Shown here piece by piece: positions 33,605 to 42,359 of a DNA stretch of 64,000 bases. The notes under the pieces are model-generated. The model worked only from the letters and a program-made list of their open reading frames with translations. It was not told the origin of the DNA and made no database searches. The DNA is from Paenibacillus sp. FSL H8-0537 (GTDB lineage: Bacteria > Bacillota > Bacilli > Paenibacillales > Paenibacillaceae), in assembly GCF_038051995.1 (NCBI RefSeq), contig NZ_CP150290.1, forward strand, positions 4,454,001 through 4,518,000, given 5' to 3'. Every line of letters starts with the position of its first letter. Position 1 is the stretch's first letter. The position numbers and the translations under genes were made by a program.

Positions 33605-33883
33605 CTACTCCCGCAAGGCTATGCCTGTAATTTGACCTTCAATAAAAACCTCTTCTGTCCAAATCGTTCGAATAACGAGCGAGTTTCCCGTCACCTCAAG
33701 CTCGCCCTTGCTGAGCGCAAGCCTAAGCTGCTCGCTGGAAAAATGTATGACACCGCGATGGTTCTCAATATATAACTGGCGATCGCCGATCATCGTCAGC
33801 CGGGGAAGATCATAGACGACATCCTGGGGCAAATCCAGAATATCCGCTGTCATTTTGCGAAGTTTGCGTTTTAAACGGTTCAT
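33605..33883 (-). CDS. yqfC: Sporulation protein YqfC
   Basis: A 92-aa protein matching B. subtilis YqfC, with DLPQDVVYDLPRLTMIGDRQLYIENHRGVIHFS as the conserved core. It works with YqfD during sporulation; the mechanism is unknown. The frame opens to 33943. I place the start at 33883 because it gives the family length, though the GGGGGA element is about 13 nt away, farther than ideal. The upstream ATG at 33943 has no ribosome site. Confidence 0.88.
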   Translation of the reverse strand: MNRLKRKLRKMTADILDLPQDVVYDLPRLTMIGDRQLYIENHRGVIHFSSEQLRLALSKGELEVTGNSLVIRTIWTEEVFIEGQITGIALRE

Positions 33884-33985
33884 AGGTAAAGGATCGTCCC
33901 CCTTATCACGCTCGCCAGACGTTAAATATGACACAAGGCCCATTATCGTACTATATCAAGCTATGCGCGGGGTGCTGGTTTTATG

Positions 33986-34040
33986 AAAAATAGCGCAGCC
34001 TTCAGTCATCCGTAATGGATTTCTGAAAGCTGCGCTATTT
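33986..34040 (-). terminator. Strong hairpin terminator before yqfC
   Basis: AAATAGCGCAGC pairs with GCTGCGCTATTT, plus TTCAG/CTGAA. An U5 run follows on the minus strand (33986-33990). It would end the nfeD-floA transcript and isolate the yqfCD sporulation pair. Confidence 0.85.
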
Positions 34041-34056
34041 AAAAGTAAAGCTAATA

Positions 34057-34596
34057 TTATCTGACCTTGCCATAAGGCCGCTTCGATTTCGGCGGGCCCA
34101 ATATTTCTGACCAGATAACCGCCTTGCGAAGCTCATCAGCGCTCAAAGGCGCTAAACGCGTGTCAGGAACAACCTCAGCCTCGCTGCTAGCCCGATTGCT
34201 GCGCCTTGAGGCAGCTTCACGCTGCTGTGACGCTGTTACAGCTGCTTGCTGCTGCTGCGTGCGCTCAAGCGCTCTGGCGAGCTCTGACAGGTGGTGTTGC
34301 TTCTCACGCTCAGCCTCCTCCTCCGCTTGGCGATAGGAAATTGACCGTTCCTCATAATCAGCGTCGTCATCCCATTCCTGGTAAGCCTCTTCCTGATCAT
34401 AACGGCCAGACTGCTGCTGCACAGCTGTTCCTTGCTGCGGATAGGCAGTATCAGAAGCGCTTTGACCGTTAAAGTCCGGCATCCGCGGATTGTTCCGTTT
34501 TTTTGCACTGACCCGATTGAAGATCGACAGGAGAAAGCCGCCGACAATAACGACGAAATAAATATTTTTTGTAATAAACTCAAATACATGTTCCAC
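34057..34596 (-). CDS. Membrane-anchored protein of unknown function downstream of floA
   Basis: A 179-aa protein with one N-terminal transmembrane helix (NIYFVVIVGGFLLSIFNRV, about residues 11-29). A long polar, Gln/Glu/Arg-rich, probably coiled-coil region follows (residues 40-140). The C terminus is conserved-looking (LSADELRKAVIWSEILGPPKSKRPYGK). Its place matches yqfB of B. subtilis, but I see no sequence basis for that name. It may be a partner of FloA; this is inference from context only. Confidence 0.75.
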   Translation of the reverse strand: MEHVFEFITKNIYFVVIVGGFLLSIFNRVSAKKRNNPRMPDFNGQSASDTAYPQQGTAVQQQSGRYDQEEAYQEWDDDADYEERSISYRQAEEEAEREKQHHLSELARALERTQQQQAAVTASQQREAASRRSNRASSEAEVVPDTRLAPLSADELRKAVIWSEILGPPKSKRPYGKVR

Positions 34597-34651
34597 TGGT
34601 TCAGATTCACCTCCAGGGTAAGCAGCTACGCCCGCACTTTATTCTCCATTA

Positions 34652-35644
34652 TTAATTGTCATTTTTTTCGGTTGGGGCGTCGCTCTTGCCAATGGAATTA
34701 CGCATTTGTGTATCCGACTCCAGGTTTTTCAGGTTCAAATAATCCATGACGCCGATTTTTCCGTTTTTGAGCGCTTCAGCCATAGCAACTGGCACTTGCG
34801 ATTCGGATTCCACAACTTTCGCCCGCATTTCAATAACGCGCGCCTTCATCTCCTGCTCCTGCGCTACTGCCATTGCACGGCGTTCCTCTGCTTTCGCTTG
34901 GGCAATCCGTTTGTCGGCCTCAGCTTGCTCCGTTTGGAGATGGGCACCAATGTTTTTGCCTACGTCTACGTCCGCGATATCAATGGACAAGATTTCGAAA
35001 GCTGTACCGGCATCAAGCCCTTTGCCGAGAACTGTACGGGAAATCATGTCTGGATTTTCAAGAACGTCTTTATGGGAATTTGCCGAACCAACCGTCGTAA
35101 CGATACCTTCGCCGACCCGGGCGATAATGGTCTCTTCACCGGCACCACCGACAAGTCGCTCAATGTTGGCACGTACAGTAACACGCGCTTTAACTTTAAC
35201 CTCAATACCGTCCTTCGCTACTGCTGCAACCGTTGGTGTCTCAATGACGCGTGGATTAACGCTCATTTGCACCGCTTGAAGCACATCACGGCCAGCAAGA
35301 TCAATGGCAGCCGCACGCTCGAACACGAGCGGGATATTGGCACGCTGTGCCGCAATCAATGCATTGACAACGCGGTCAACGTTACCGCCAGCGAGAAAAT
35401 GGCTTTCCAGCTGATTAATATTCAGCCCAAGGCCGGCTTTCGTAGCTTTAATGAGTGGATTAACAATCCGGCTCGGGACAACTCGGCGCAAGCGCATGGC
35501 AACAAGTGTAATAATACCGATACGAACACCCGACGCAAGTGCGGAAATCCAGAGCATAATTGGAAAAAAGCTCAGGAAGACAGACAGTGCAATAATAACA
35601 ATAACCGCAATAATCAATATAGAAACTATCGGATCCAGACCCAT
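34652..35644 (-). CDS. floA: Flotillin-like protein FloA (YqfA)
   Basis: A scaffold protein of functional membrane microdomains. It is 330 aa. An N-terminal membrane segment ([29 protein letters not shown], about 6-34) is followed by a PHB/SPFH domain, then an Ala/Glu-rich coiled coil ([31 protein letters not shown]) typical of flotillins. GGAGG precedes the ATG. It lies directly downstream of its NfeD partner. Confidence 0.96.
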   Translation of the reverse strand: MGLDPIVSILIIAVIVIIALSVFLSFFPIMLWISALASGVRIGIITLVAMRLRRVVPSRIVNPLIKATKAGLGLNINQLESHFLAGGNVDRVVNALIAAQRANIPLVFERAAAIDLAGRDVLQAVQMSVNPRVIETPTVAAVAKDGIEVKVKARVTVRANIERLVGGAGEETIIARVGEGIVTTVGSANSHKDVLENPDMISRTVLGKGLDAGTAFEILSIDIADVDVGKNIGAHLQTEQAEADKRIAQAKAEERRAMAVAQEQEMKARVIEMRAKVVESESQVPVAMAEALKNGKIGVMDYLNLKNLESDTQMRNSIGKSDAPTEKNDN

Positions 35645-35691
35645 TTATAAATACCTCCATTGCTTTAGTTAAGCGCTGATTCGCGCTTATG

Positions 35692-37080
35692 TTATGCTTT
35701 CATTGTCTCTTTCACAACTACCCAAGTACCTTCCGCTTTGACGACGACAACGCTTGCCCCAGTTGAAATAAACTCACCTGACGTTACGACATCAATCCGC
35801 TCATCGCCGATTTGTACCGTTCCGGAAGGTCTTAGCGGAGTAAGCGTAATCCCCTCAAGTCCCAATAGGCTGTCTTTCTCATCTGCGGATACATAACCTT
35901 CTTCCTTCGTCAGCTTATCGCGAAGAATGAATTTATTCCAAATGCCTCTATGTCTATATTTTCTGAAAATATAATACATCACAAGAACAGCCACAACGAG
36001 CGCTGTGACGAGCGAGATAAACGCCGTCATCGGATCGGATGCTGCGGTAACTACACCAGCAACGAGTGCTGCGCCGCCTAACAGTCCCAAAATGCCGAAG
36101 CTTGGAACGAATACCTCGATAATGAGCAAAGCCAAGCCTATAACGAAGAGAACAATCGATTCCATGCCTGCAAATCCGGCAACATAATGACCGAAGAAAT
36201 ACAAGCTGAAAGAAATTATTCCCAGAATGCCCGGCACACCAAAGCCTGGCATCAGAAGCTCAACTACGATGCCCGCAATACCAAGGATGAGCAGCACGGT
36301 CATCACATACGGATTAACGAGCCAGCGTGATACTTTCTCAGCCAGCGACGGCTCAAACGAAATGAGCTGCTTATGATCAAGCTTCAGCCATGTAATAGCT
36401 TCCCCTACAGAGGCTGCGATATGCTCCGCGTAGCCGCTAGCCAGCGCCTCGTCGGCGGATAGGGATAATATTTCCCCTGCCGGCTTCTCTATGCCTGCTT
36501 TCGGCAAGCTAACCGCCACTGTCGTATCAACCATAGCAGCTGCTATATTCGCATCCCGGCCATTCAGCTTTGCAGCCTCCATCATCGTCTTCGTCCAATA
36601 GGAGACGATTTTCGGGTTATCAATCAATTGGCCTCCGCCATCAACGACAGCTGCTGCGCCAATTGTACTTCCCGGCTCCATTACAATATTTTGCGCATTG
36701 AGCGCAATGTAAGTACCTGCCGACACCGCTTTGCCTTCAATATAGGCAGTTGTAGGAATTGCGCTTTTGCGGATGACCTCCCCGATCTCCTCTGCGCTGG
36801 TTACTTCTCCGCCGAACGTGTTAATAACGAGAACTACACGTTCCGCCTTTGCTTCGGCCGCTTCTTTGTAAGCGCGCTCCAAAAATGATTTAAGCCCGCT
36901 CTCAATCGTCTGTTTGACTGGAACAATGTAGACCGCTCCACCAGCTTCATCCGCGGCAAGCTGCTGTGCCTTTACAGGCTGCATACCGACCAGCAGGCCG
37001 CTGCCTAAGGCGACAACCAATGATGAAAAAACAGCTAATCTCGCCCAGAAAGCGGTTTGGCGCCATTTTTTTATATTCAA
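35692..37080 (-). CDS. yqeZ: NfeD-family membrane serine protease (YqeZ), TTG start
   Basis: A 462-aa NfeD1b-type protein. After a signal peptide or anchor (about residues 12-38) comes a ClpP-like protease domain with AERVVLVINTFGGEVTSAEEIG and the serine-region KAVSAGTYIALNAQNI. Four to five transmembrane helices follow (about 240-370). The C terminus has an OB-fold NfeD domain (GLEGITLTPLRPSGTVQIGDERIDVV). TTG start with GAGGAGGGGTGG upstream. A candidate ECF-sigma promoter lies upstream, consistent with the known sigma-W control of yqeZ-yqfA in B. subtilis. Confidence 0.94.
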   Translation of the reverse strand: MNIKKWRQTAFWARLAVFSSLVVALGSGLLVGMQPVKAQQLAADEAGGAVYIVPVKQTIESGLKSFLERAYKEAAEAKAERVVLVINTFGGEVTSAEEIGEVIRKSAIPTTAYIEGKAVSAGTYIALNAQNIVMEPGSTIGAAAVVDGGGQLIDNPKIVSYWTKTMMEAAKLNGRDANIAAAMVDTTVAVSLPKAGIEKPAGEILSLSADEALASGYAEHIAASVGEAITWLKLDHKQLISFEPSLAEKVSRWLVNPYVMTVLLILGIAGIVVELLMPGFGVPGILGIISFSLYFFGHYVAGFAGMESIVLFVIGLALLIIEVFVPSFGILGLLGGAALVAGVVTAASDPMTAFISLVTALVVAVLVMYYIFRKYRHRGIWNKFILRDKLTKEEGYVSADEKDSLLGLEGITLTPLRPSGTVQIGDERIDVVTSGEFISTGASVVVVKAEGTWVVVKETMKA

Positions 37081-37103
37081 CCTTCCACCCCTCCTCTATA
37101 GCC

Positions 37104-37109
37104 ATTATA
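37104..37109 (-). promoter_or_regulatory. Alternative sigma-A -10 box upstream of yqeZ
   Basis: TATAAT on the minus strand about 20 bp before the ribosome site. No recognisable -35 stands at 16-18 bp, so it is weaker evidence than the ECF-like pair just upstream. Confidence 0.3.
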
Positions 37110-37115
37110 TTCGTT

Positions 37116-37144
37116 ATTACGAAGGATTACCCTGAAACGTTGCA
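37116..37144 (-). promoter_or_regulatory. Candidate ECF-sigma (sigma-W-like) promoter of yqeZ-floA
   Basis: TGCAAC (37139-37144), 17 bp, CGTAAT (37116-37121) on the minus strand. It resembles TGAAAC-N16-CGTA with one change in the -35. The B. subtilis yqeZ-yqfA operon belongs to the sigma-W regulon, which lends support. Confidence 0.45.
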
Positions 37145-37244
37145 AAATAAGCTTAAATAGCTTACACCAACTTACGCCAACTGACCTATTTGATAAGAAA
37201 ACAGAGTCCTTTTTTTATACGCATCCACCTATGAATAACTGAAT

Positions 37245-37343
37245 CAAGTGTAAACGGCTGTCGCCGTCCTCTGGCGCCAAGCTACCGTTTCAAGGGTGAA
37301 ATATAAGAATTTATAAGTGTGAAACTTATAAATTCTTATATTT
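37245..37343 (+). repeat. ~100-bp two-hairpin dispersed repeat, copy B
   Basis: The GC arm is GTAAACGGC...CGCC-GTCCTCT-GGCG...CCGTTTCA. The AT arm here is a perfect 20-bp inverted repeat (AAATATAAGAATTTATAAGT and its complement) around a GTGAA loop, the best-preserved foldback of the family. It lies in the gap between yqeY and yqeZ. Confidence 0.85.
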
Positions 37344-37350
37344 TAAAAAG

Positions 37351-37377
37351 CAAAAAACACCCCTCGGAAGGGATGTT
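37351..37377 (-). terminator. Intrinsic terminator of rpsU-yqeY
   Basis: AACATCCC pairs with GGGGTGTT (one mismatch) around TTCCGA on the minus strand, followed by T6. It is just past the yqeY stop. Confidence 0.8.
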
Positions 37378-37394
37378 TTCGTCCGAACATATCG

Positions 37395-37838
37395 TTATTG
37401 CAGAAATTGTTGTACGAGCTGATTTACTAGTTTACCGTCAGCGCGCCCTTTTGTTTTAGGCAACAAGGCGCCCATGACTTTCCCCATCTCGGCTTTGGAA
37501 GAAGCACCGAGTTCATGGATGGTCTGCGTTACTATCGCTTTTATCTCTTCTTCGGTCAGCTGCGTGGGAAGGTATTGACTAATAATTTCAATTTCTGCGT
37601 TAAGACCTGTTACCAGGTCCTCACGGCCGGCTTTGCTAAATTCTTGGAGGGAATCTTTACGTTGTTTGATCTCACGACTTAGGATATCAAGCATTTCACT
37701 GTCGTCCAGAGGACGCTTCAAATCAATTTCCAAGTTTTTAGCTGACGCACGCATCATACGAATGGTTGTAAGCCGGAACTTGTCCTGATTCCTCATGGCC
37801 TGCTTCATATCGTCGTTCAATCTTTCGCTCAGGTTCAT
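37395..37838 (-). CDS. yqeY: GatB/YqeY-domain protein YqeY
   Basis: A 147-aa helical protein with homology to the tRNA-binding tail of GatB. Its own function is unclear. It starts MNLSERLNDDMKQAMRNQDK and has TIRMMRASAKNLEIDLKRPL and EMGKVMGALLPKTKGRADGKLVNQ, the family-typical end. AGGAGG is 11 nt upstream. Next to rpsU, as in most Firmicutes. Confidence 0.95.
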   Translation of the reverse strand: MNLSERLNDDMKQAMRNQDKFRLTTIRMMRASAKNLEIDLKRPLDDSEMLDILSREIKQRKDSLQEFSKAGREDLVTGLNAEIEIISQYLPTQLTEEEIKAIVTQTIHELGASSKAEMGKVMGALLPKTKGRADGKLVNQLVQQFLQ

Positions 37839-37853
37839 TATACTAAGAGCCTC

Positions 37854-38027
37854 CTAAAACTTTCTCTTACGAGCAGCCTCGGACTTCTTCTTACGCTTTA
37901 CACTCGGCTTTTCATAATGTTTGCGTTTCTTAACCTCAGCCAACACGCCATCTTTAGCGATAGAACGTTTAAAGCGGCGAAGTGCAGAGTCAATGGTTTC
38001 ATTTTTCTTAACCTTAGTTTCAGACAC
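37854..38027 (-). CDS. rpsU: Ribosomal protein bS21 (GTG start)
   Basis: A small-subunit ribosomal protein near the anti-Shine-Dalgarno region. It is 57 aa and very basic, beginning (V)[18 protein letters not shown] and ending in [14 protein letters not shown]. The GTG at 38027 follows GGAGGG by 7 nt. The frame opens to 38072, but that would add a non-conserved N terminus. A consensus promoter lies directly upstream. Confidence 0.96.
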   Translation of the reverse strand: MSETKVKKNETIDSALRRFKRSIAKDGVLAEVKKRKHYEKPSVKRKKKSEAARKRKF

Positions 38028-38087
38028 AAGTTTTCCCTCCCTCCGAAACAGACCGTCCAGAGCATTAAACACGGTTTATCAAACTCC

Positions 38088-38117
38088 ATTATAAGTCAAA
38101 ACAAAATACAGTGTCAA
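38088..38117 (-). promoter_or_regulatory. Consensus sigma-A promoter of rpsU-yqeY
   Basis: TTGACA (38112-38117), 18-bp spacer, TATAAT (38088-38093) on the minus strand: both hexamers are perfect. Confidence 0.88.
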
Positions 38118-38127
38118 CTCACTAATT

Positions 38128-40062
38128 TCACTCGTAAACAATGCCAAAGCCATTTTTCAAAATATCGTAGAACATCATGTAAGTATCCCCATTCGTCAGC
38201 TCTTTTACATTGAGCATTTGACCAATGATTTCCTCGCTGATCCAGCCGCGGGAAATGAGATCCTTAAGCGCCGTTTCTCTCGTCGTATCGAGTCCAGCCG
38301 TCAGTGCCAGCATATAGGCCGACTGCTCCAATGTCAATGGTCCAGTCAATAAATCCTTCATATCCTTGACCGCACCGTCAGGAAAACCGGGGAACTGGTC
38401 AGGATGCGCTTTTTTGAGCGTTCTAAGCTTGTTCAAATAGCGCCCAATGCTCATCGAGCCATCAAGGTCCCATGCCTCATTCGAATAGCTTCCAGACGTC
38501 ATATACATGCTGGCTGCTGCCACAAGGCCCTTATAGTCCTTGTGTTTCATGTAAGCAGGCTGTTCGAACTTTTCATAGGTCAAGTCCATGCCCTGCTTAA
38601 CGAGCTTCTTGCGCAGCTTGCTGATGAGCTCCGTCGATTGGGACAGCTCTCTGACCGTGATGTCGTTGCTAATGGCAAGGCTCGCCGCCGCTCCTGCAGC
38701 TTCTGCCGTCGCCATGCCTAGCGGAATGACCCTTGCACTGCCATGAGGAATGGTGTCAAAGCTGGCTGAGCGTCCTACTACGAGCAGCCCATCGACTTTA
38801 AGTGGAACCAAGCTGCGGAACGGAACGCCATATTGCATCGGGCTTAGCATAATTGTTCCCACATCGCTGTAGTTGATGCTTTGAATATCAATATCGTAAG
38901 AGCCATAAGCGATTGCATCCCATTTATCCCGATTTTCCAGCACATCGGCCAGCGTCAGCCTGTACTCGCCATATATATGCCGTGATTCTCTTATATACAG
39001 CTCTGATGCAGTACCCGCGTAGTTCATATTGGCGAACTGTGGGTATGTCTTTTTTAAATAGTCGACGATGAGCGGCGACTCTTTTTTGCCGACTTCCATG
39101 CCGCGAGCCACGGATTTCGGATCTAGCGGGTCAACTCCATAAATCTGCATCGTGTTAAACAACATCGTTTCATTGTTTTCCCTGCCTATATTAAGACTGC
39201 GAATTTTCACCTTCTCGGGATCGCTTGGCGGATATTTTCTGGCATCGCCAAATCCCCATATGCTCGTGCTGTCTAAGCCTAAGCCTTCCAGCCCTTTGAA
39301 ATTCCGCCAAGCCTCGTTCGTCACATTGTCCATTCTAAACACGAGCGTTGCTGCCATCTTCGCCTTGCCTTCGCCAATATCTTGGCGTCCAATAGAGTAA
39401 GGAACGCCAGAGGCGGCAGCGATATCAGCATCCTGCGAAGCATCAATGACTACTTTTGCCGCAACCTTCTCGGCCCTGCCATCCGGTTTAATAATCGACA
39501 GCCCCGTTAGCTGCATATTCTCGCCGGACTGCTGCAAAATCGGCTCCATCTTCTGCACATGCATGAGCAAATCAATGTTTTGCTCCTGTTTAATCATTTT
39601 GTAAAAGACGTTGGCCGCCGTATGTGTATCAACCGAGCTGCCTTCTACCTGATCAAACCACTCCTGAAATAACCCTTCATTCAAAAACTTCGATTTGTGC
39701 AAATAGCGATAATACCACGGCTGATTTGGGGAATAATTCAAATCGAGCGTATTCAGCCCGCCCAGCGTCATTAAACCGCCCAAAATATCGCGGTCTCTGC
39801 CTTCAAGCAGCAGCACGCTCAGCCCATTTCTAGCTCCAGACACAGCAGCCATTATTCCTTCCGGATCGGTACCGACAACAATTAAATCATAGCTCGACTT
39901 TACGGCCTCAACCGATTCGACCTTCGTAAAGGGAGCTTGAACACGGTCAATGGACAAACGATCGATAGAAGCTGCTTTAAATTTATATAAATAATAGCAA
40001 CCGACCAGCATCAAAAAAGCGAGAGCAACGATCGTCAACATTTTATATTTCTTCTTCAACAA
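38128..40062 (-). CDS. Membrane-anchored FAD-dependent oxidoreductase
   Basis: A 644-aa protein of the FAD-dependent oxidoreductase group PF12831. The N terminus has a hydrophobic stretch with a lipobox-like LVGC (Cys22), so it may be a lipoprotein or a type II membrane protein facing outward. The FAD-binding fold starts at about residue 58 (YDLIVVGTDPEGIMAAVSGARNG), with a G-x4-G variant of the dinucleotide motif (Gly64, Gly69) and LLLEGRDRDILGGLMTLGGLN. The second FAD contact is AKVVIDASQDADIAAASGVPY. The C-terminal 110 residues are SLH-like or helical (LTLEQSAYMLALTAGLD). Substrate unknown. The TTG start has TCGGAGG upstream. Confidence 0.82.
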   Translation of the reverse strand: MLKKKYKMLTIVALAFLMLVGCYYLYKFKAASIDRLSIDRVQAPFTKVESVEAVKSSYDLIVVGTDPEGIMAAVSGARNGLSVLLLEGRDRDILGGLMTLGGLNTLDLNYSPNQPWYYRYLHKSKFLNEGLFQEWFDQVEGSSVDTHTAANVFYKMIKQEQNIDLLMHVQKMEPILQQSGENMQLTGLSIIKPDGRAEKVAAKVVIDASQDADIAAASGVPYSIGRQDIGEGKAKMAATLVFRMDNVTNEAWRNFKGLEGLGLDSTSIWGFGDARKYPPSDPEKVKIRSLNIGRENNETMLFNTMQIYGVDPLDPKSVARGMEVGKKESPLIVDYLKKTYPQFANMNYAGTASELYIRESRHIYGEYRLTLADVLENRDKWDAIAYGSYDIDIQSINYSDVGTIMLSPMQYGVPFRSLVPLKVDGLLVVGRSASFDTIPHGSARVIPLGMATAEAAGAAASLAISNDITVRELSQSTELISKLRKKLVKQGMDLTYEKFEQPAYMKHKDYKGLVAAASMYMTSGSYSNEAWDLDGSMSIGRYLNKLRTLKKAHPDQFPGFPDGAVKDMKDLLTGPLTLEQSAYMLALTAGLDTTRETALKDLISRGWISEEIIGQMLNVKELTNGDTYMMFYDILKNGFGIVYE

Positions 40063-40138
40063 CTAAAATAACCTCCGAATTATGAATGCCGCCAAGCAGC
40101 AAAGCTTTCATTACTAGATTAATAGACTTCATTGGCCG

Positions 40139-40172
40139 AAAAAGGGCAGGCTCCCGCTTCTCATTAGGAGCC
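40139..40172 (-). terminator. Intrinsic terminator of the polysaccharide deacetylase gene
   Basis: GGCTCC pairs with GGAGCC on the minus strand around an 12-nt loop, followed by TGCCC and a T5 run at 40139-40143. Confidence 0.7.
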
Positions 40173-40205
40173 AGCGTATCATGCGAATGCTGCGCCTAAA
40201 CTGCA

Positions 40206-41135
40206 TCAATGCACAATAGCTTCCGGATGAAGCAGCGTATGCATATCCGTAGAAGAAGTAACGGTCAACCTCGGAACCAGCATTGGATCGGTTCCCGGCA
40301 CAGCAAAACCACTGCGTACGGAGAACGCCATCCGATAACCATTTTCACGCAAATGATAAATAATCTGTGTGTTCGCCTCGCCGTACGGGTAAGCAAAATA
40401 AGGCGAGTCAATGCCAAGCTCTTTTATTTGGTGAATATCATTCGTAATCAGGCTGGCGTCTGCAAGCGAAGAATAGGCAATGCCGCAAACCGCTGTCCCT
40501 TTTTTGTGCAAATCATAGGTGTGGCTGTGATATTCAAATACGTCGCTCGACGCTTTCATTTCCTCAGTGGAAAGAAAGCTTGTTTTTTTCGAATCGAATG
40601 CTGCCGTCTTTTGTTGAATATGTATTCCAACAACAAACATCGTCGCGTGAAAGCCATATTTTTTCAAAATAGGATAAGCATAAATAATATTGTTTTGATA
40701 CCCATCATCGAACGTAATAACGACCGACTTATCCGGCAAAGCACCTTCGCCATTAATATATTTCTCAAGCTGCTCCATCGTCGCTGTCTTGTAGCCATTC
40801 GTGTGCAAATATTCCATCCCCTGCTCAAACGATTCCAAACTAATCATGGAATTGTTGTCCGGCTCGCTAATGTCAGCTTTTGGAGCAATGTAGTGGTACA
40901 TCAATACAGGTACCCGATCAGCATTGTCCGCCAGCGTCAACGCTTTTGAATCCAGCTGCGGTTGATTTGCTTGTTTGTGCGTCATAATAAACGCTCTATT
41001 TTTGGCTAATTCCCAAGAGGTGCAGATTTTTTTCGTAACAACCGTCCCTGGATGGGCTACTGCTGTAGCATAGACAGCGATTAGAAGGACGATTGACAAT
41101 AGACCGGCAGCGATATTTTTTTTGGAACGGGACAT
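40206..41135 (-). CDS. Polysaccharide deacetylase (NodB-type, CE4) family protein
   Basis: A 309-aa enzyme, predicted secreted or membrane-anchored (hydrophobic residues about 10-27). Family motifs are VPVLMYHYIAPK (about 78-89), the catalytic-metal motif VITFDDGYQNN (about 140-150), EYHSHTYDLH (metal His residues) and YFAYPYGEAN. It probably deacetylates a cell-wall or surface polysaccharide such as peptidoglycan or poly-GlcNAc; the exact substrate is unknown. The ATG at 41135 follows GAAAGGAGTTTGT, a better context than the upstream start at 41150. Confidence 0.9.
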   Translation of the reverse strand: MSRSKKNIAAGLLSIVLLIAVYATAVAHPGTVVTKKICTSWELAKNRAFIMTHKQANQPQLDSKALTLADNADRVPVLMYHYIAPKADISEPDNNSMISLESFEQGMEYLHTNGYKTATMEQLEKYINGEGALPDKSVVITFDDGYQNNIIYAYPILKKYGFHATMFVVGIHIQQKTAAFDSKKTSFLSTEEMKASSDVFEYHSHTYDLHKKGTAVCGIAYSSLADASLITNDIHQIKELGIDSPYFAYPYGEANTQIIYHLRENGYRMAFSVRSGFAVPGTDPMLVPRLTVTSSTDMHTLLHPEAIVH

Positions 41136-41178
41136 ACAAACTCCTTTCAAAAACCTTTATTGCATGTTCAGCTTTGCC

Positions 41179-41523
41179 TTATAACGCATTTAGCGGGCCC
41201 AGCTTCTCGCCTCCGAGCAAATGGAAATGCAAATGATACACCAATTGACCGCCATCGCTATTCACATTGTTAATTAAACGGTAGCCAGATTCGGCAATGC
41301 CCTGCTCGATCGCAATTTGACGTGCTGCTGTGAACAGCTCAGCCATTACAGCATCGTCGTCTGCGGTCACATCATTCATTGTGGCAATATGCTTTTTAGG
41401 AATGATTAAAATATGTACGGAAGCTTCCGGCTTAATATCTTTAAAAGCAATGACTGTATCCGACTCATACACTTTAGTTGACGGCAATGTACCTTCGACA
41501 ATTTTACAAAAAATGCAATCCAT
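41179..41523 (-). CDS. HIT-family nucleotide hydrolase
   Basis: A 114-aa HINT-type protein, cytoplasmic. HINT enzymes hydrolyse AMP-linked phosphoramidates. The N-terminal CIFCKIVEG zinc-like Cys pair and the C-terminal histidine triad HLHFHLLGGEKLG are both present. Start ATG with TTAGGGGGAGTTTTGA. Confidence 0.94.
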   Translation of the reverse strand: MDCIFCKIVEGTLPSTKVYESDTVIAFKDIKPEASVHILIIPKKHIATMNDVTADDDAVMAELFTAARQIAIEQGIAESGYRLINNVNSDGGQLVYHLHFHLLGGEKLGPLNAL

Positions 41524-41655
41524 TCAAAACTCCCCCTAAATTATGTTATACAACCTTATTCCATCATAACGGAATGAGCAAAGCTCGTCCAATCCCATCA
41601 GTCTTCCTATAGGTTAAAAGATGGATCGGCATAGGTTTTTGACGGCTCGCAGCTG

Positions 41656-42273
41656 CTAGTGCAACCGGGCATCTGTGTGTTCGTCTATCGCCTGCTCCAG
41701 CTTATCCGCAATTTCCAGCCAATTGTTGTAGCCATTGCCGATTTGAATGGATAAGCTTCTGCTTTCCAATGCATCTGTATTAAAAGCCATTACAGCTTCC
41801 AGCTGCTTGCTGAATGCCTGCTGAAGCTTCGTTAGGTATGCCTGCTCGGCTGCCGTTAGGGCACCCTCATGGCCGCCGACTTTGGCCAGCGACTGCTGCA
41901 CCGCGTTAAAATAAGCTTCCAGCTTGCCGCTAGCAAACTCCGTGCCCTTATATTGATGCGCTTCTTTCAGATAACCCATCACATGATCAACGTGACGGAA
42001 AGCCGCGCCAGCACTGAATTTGGCCTCATTGCGTTCCAAAAGCTCCGCTGATTTCCCCAGCTTCTCAAGCTCAGGCAATACCGCATTATAAAATGCTGCG
42101 GCGCCGATGGCATCGGAAGCGACACGCTGTCCAGTCTCATATTTCTTCTCTTGAATGTTGGACAAATATTGCGAATATAAAAACATATTTCCATTAAGGC
42201 TGCACACCAGCAGCACGATAGTGATTGCCAATGCAATCGGTTTTTTCTTCGGCGGTTGTTGCTCTACTGACAC
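41656..42273 (-). CDS. Membrane-anchored protein of unknown function (GTG start)
   Basis: A 205-aa protein with one N-terminal transmembrane helix (IALAITIVLLVCSLNGNMFLYS, about residues 12-34). A helical extracellular domain follows (residues 45-195), with coiled-coil tendency and no cysteines in the outer part. I recognise no family. GTG start with TTAGGGGGAAGAAAGC. It lies just downstream of addA but has no evident link to repair. Confidence 0.7.
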   Translation of the reverse strand: MSVEQQPPKKKPIALAITIVLLVCSLNGNMFLYSQYLSNIQEKKYETGQRVASDAIGAAAFYNAVLPELEKLGKSAELLERNEAKFSAGAAFRHVDHVMGYLKEAHQYKGTEFASGKLEAYFNAVQQSLAKVGGHEGALTAAEQAYLTKLQQAFSKQLEAVMAFNTDALESRSLSIQIGNGYNNWLEIADKLEQAIDEHTDARLH

Positions 42274-42359
42274 GCTTTCTTCCCCCTAAAATTAAATCGC
42301 CTTACTGTATATAATTACAGCTATTGCTTACTCTTCGCCATAAAGGTGCTGCTCCAGCT

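Noticed and set aside
33895-33943. Possible sigma-E promoter for yqfC (minus-strand TCATATT)
   Set aside because: The -35-like TCATATT matches well, but the -10 region at 13-15 bp (CGTGATAA) fits poorly, and the position overlaps the upstream reading of yqfC.
34706-35650. Plus-strand frame of 314 codons covering floA
   Set aside because: Shadow of the flotillin gene; the minus strand has the family motifs and a good start.
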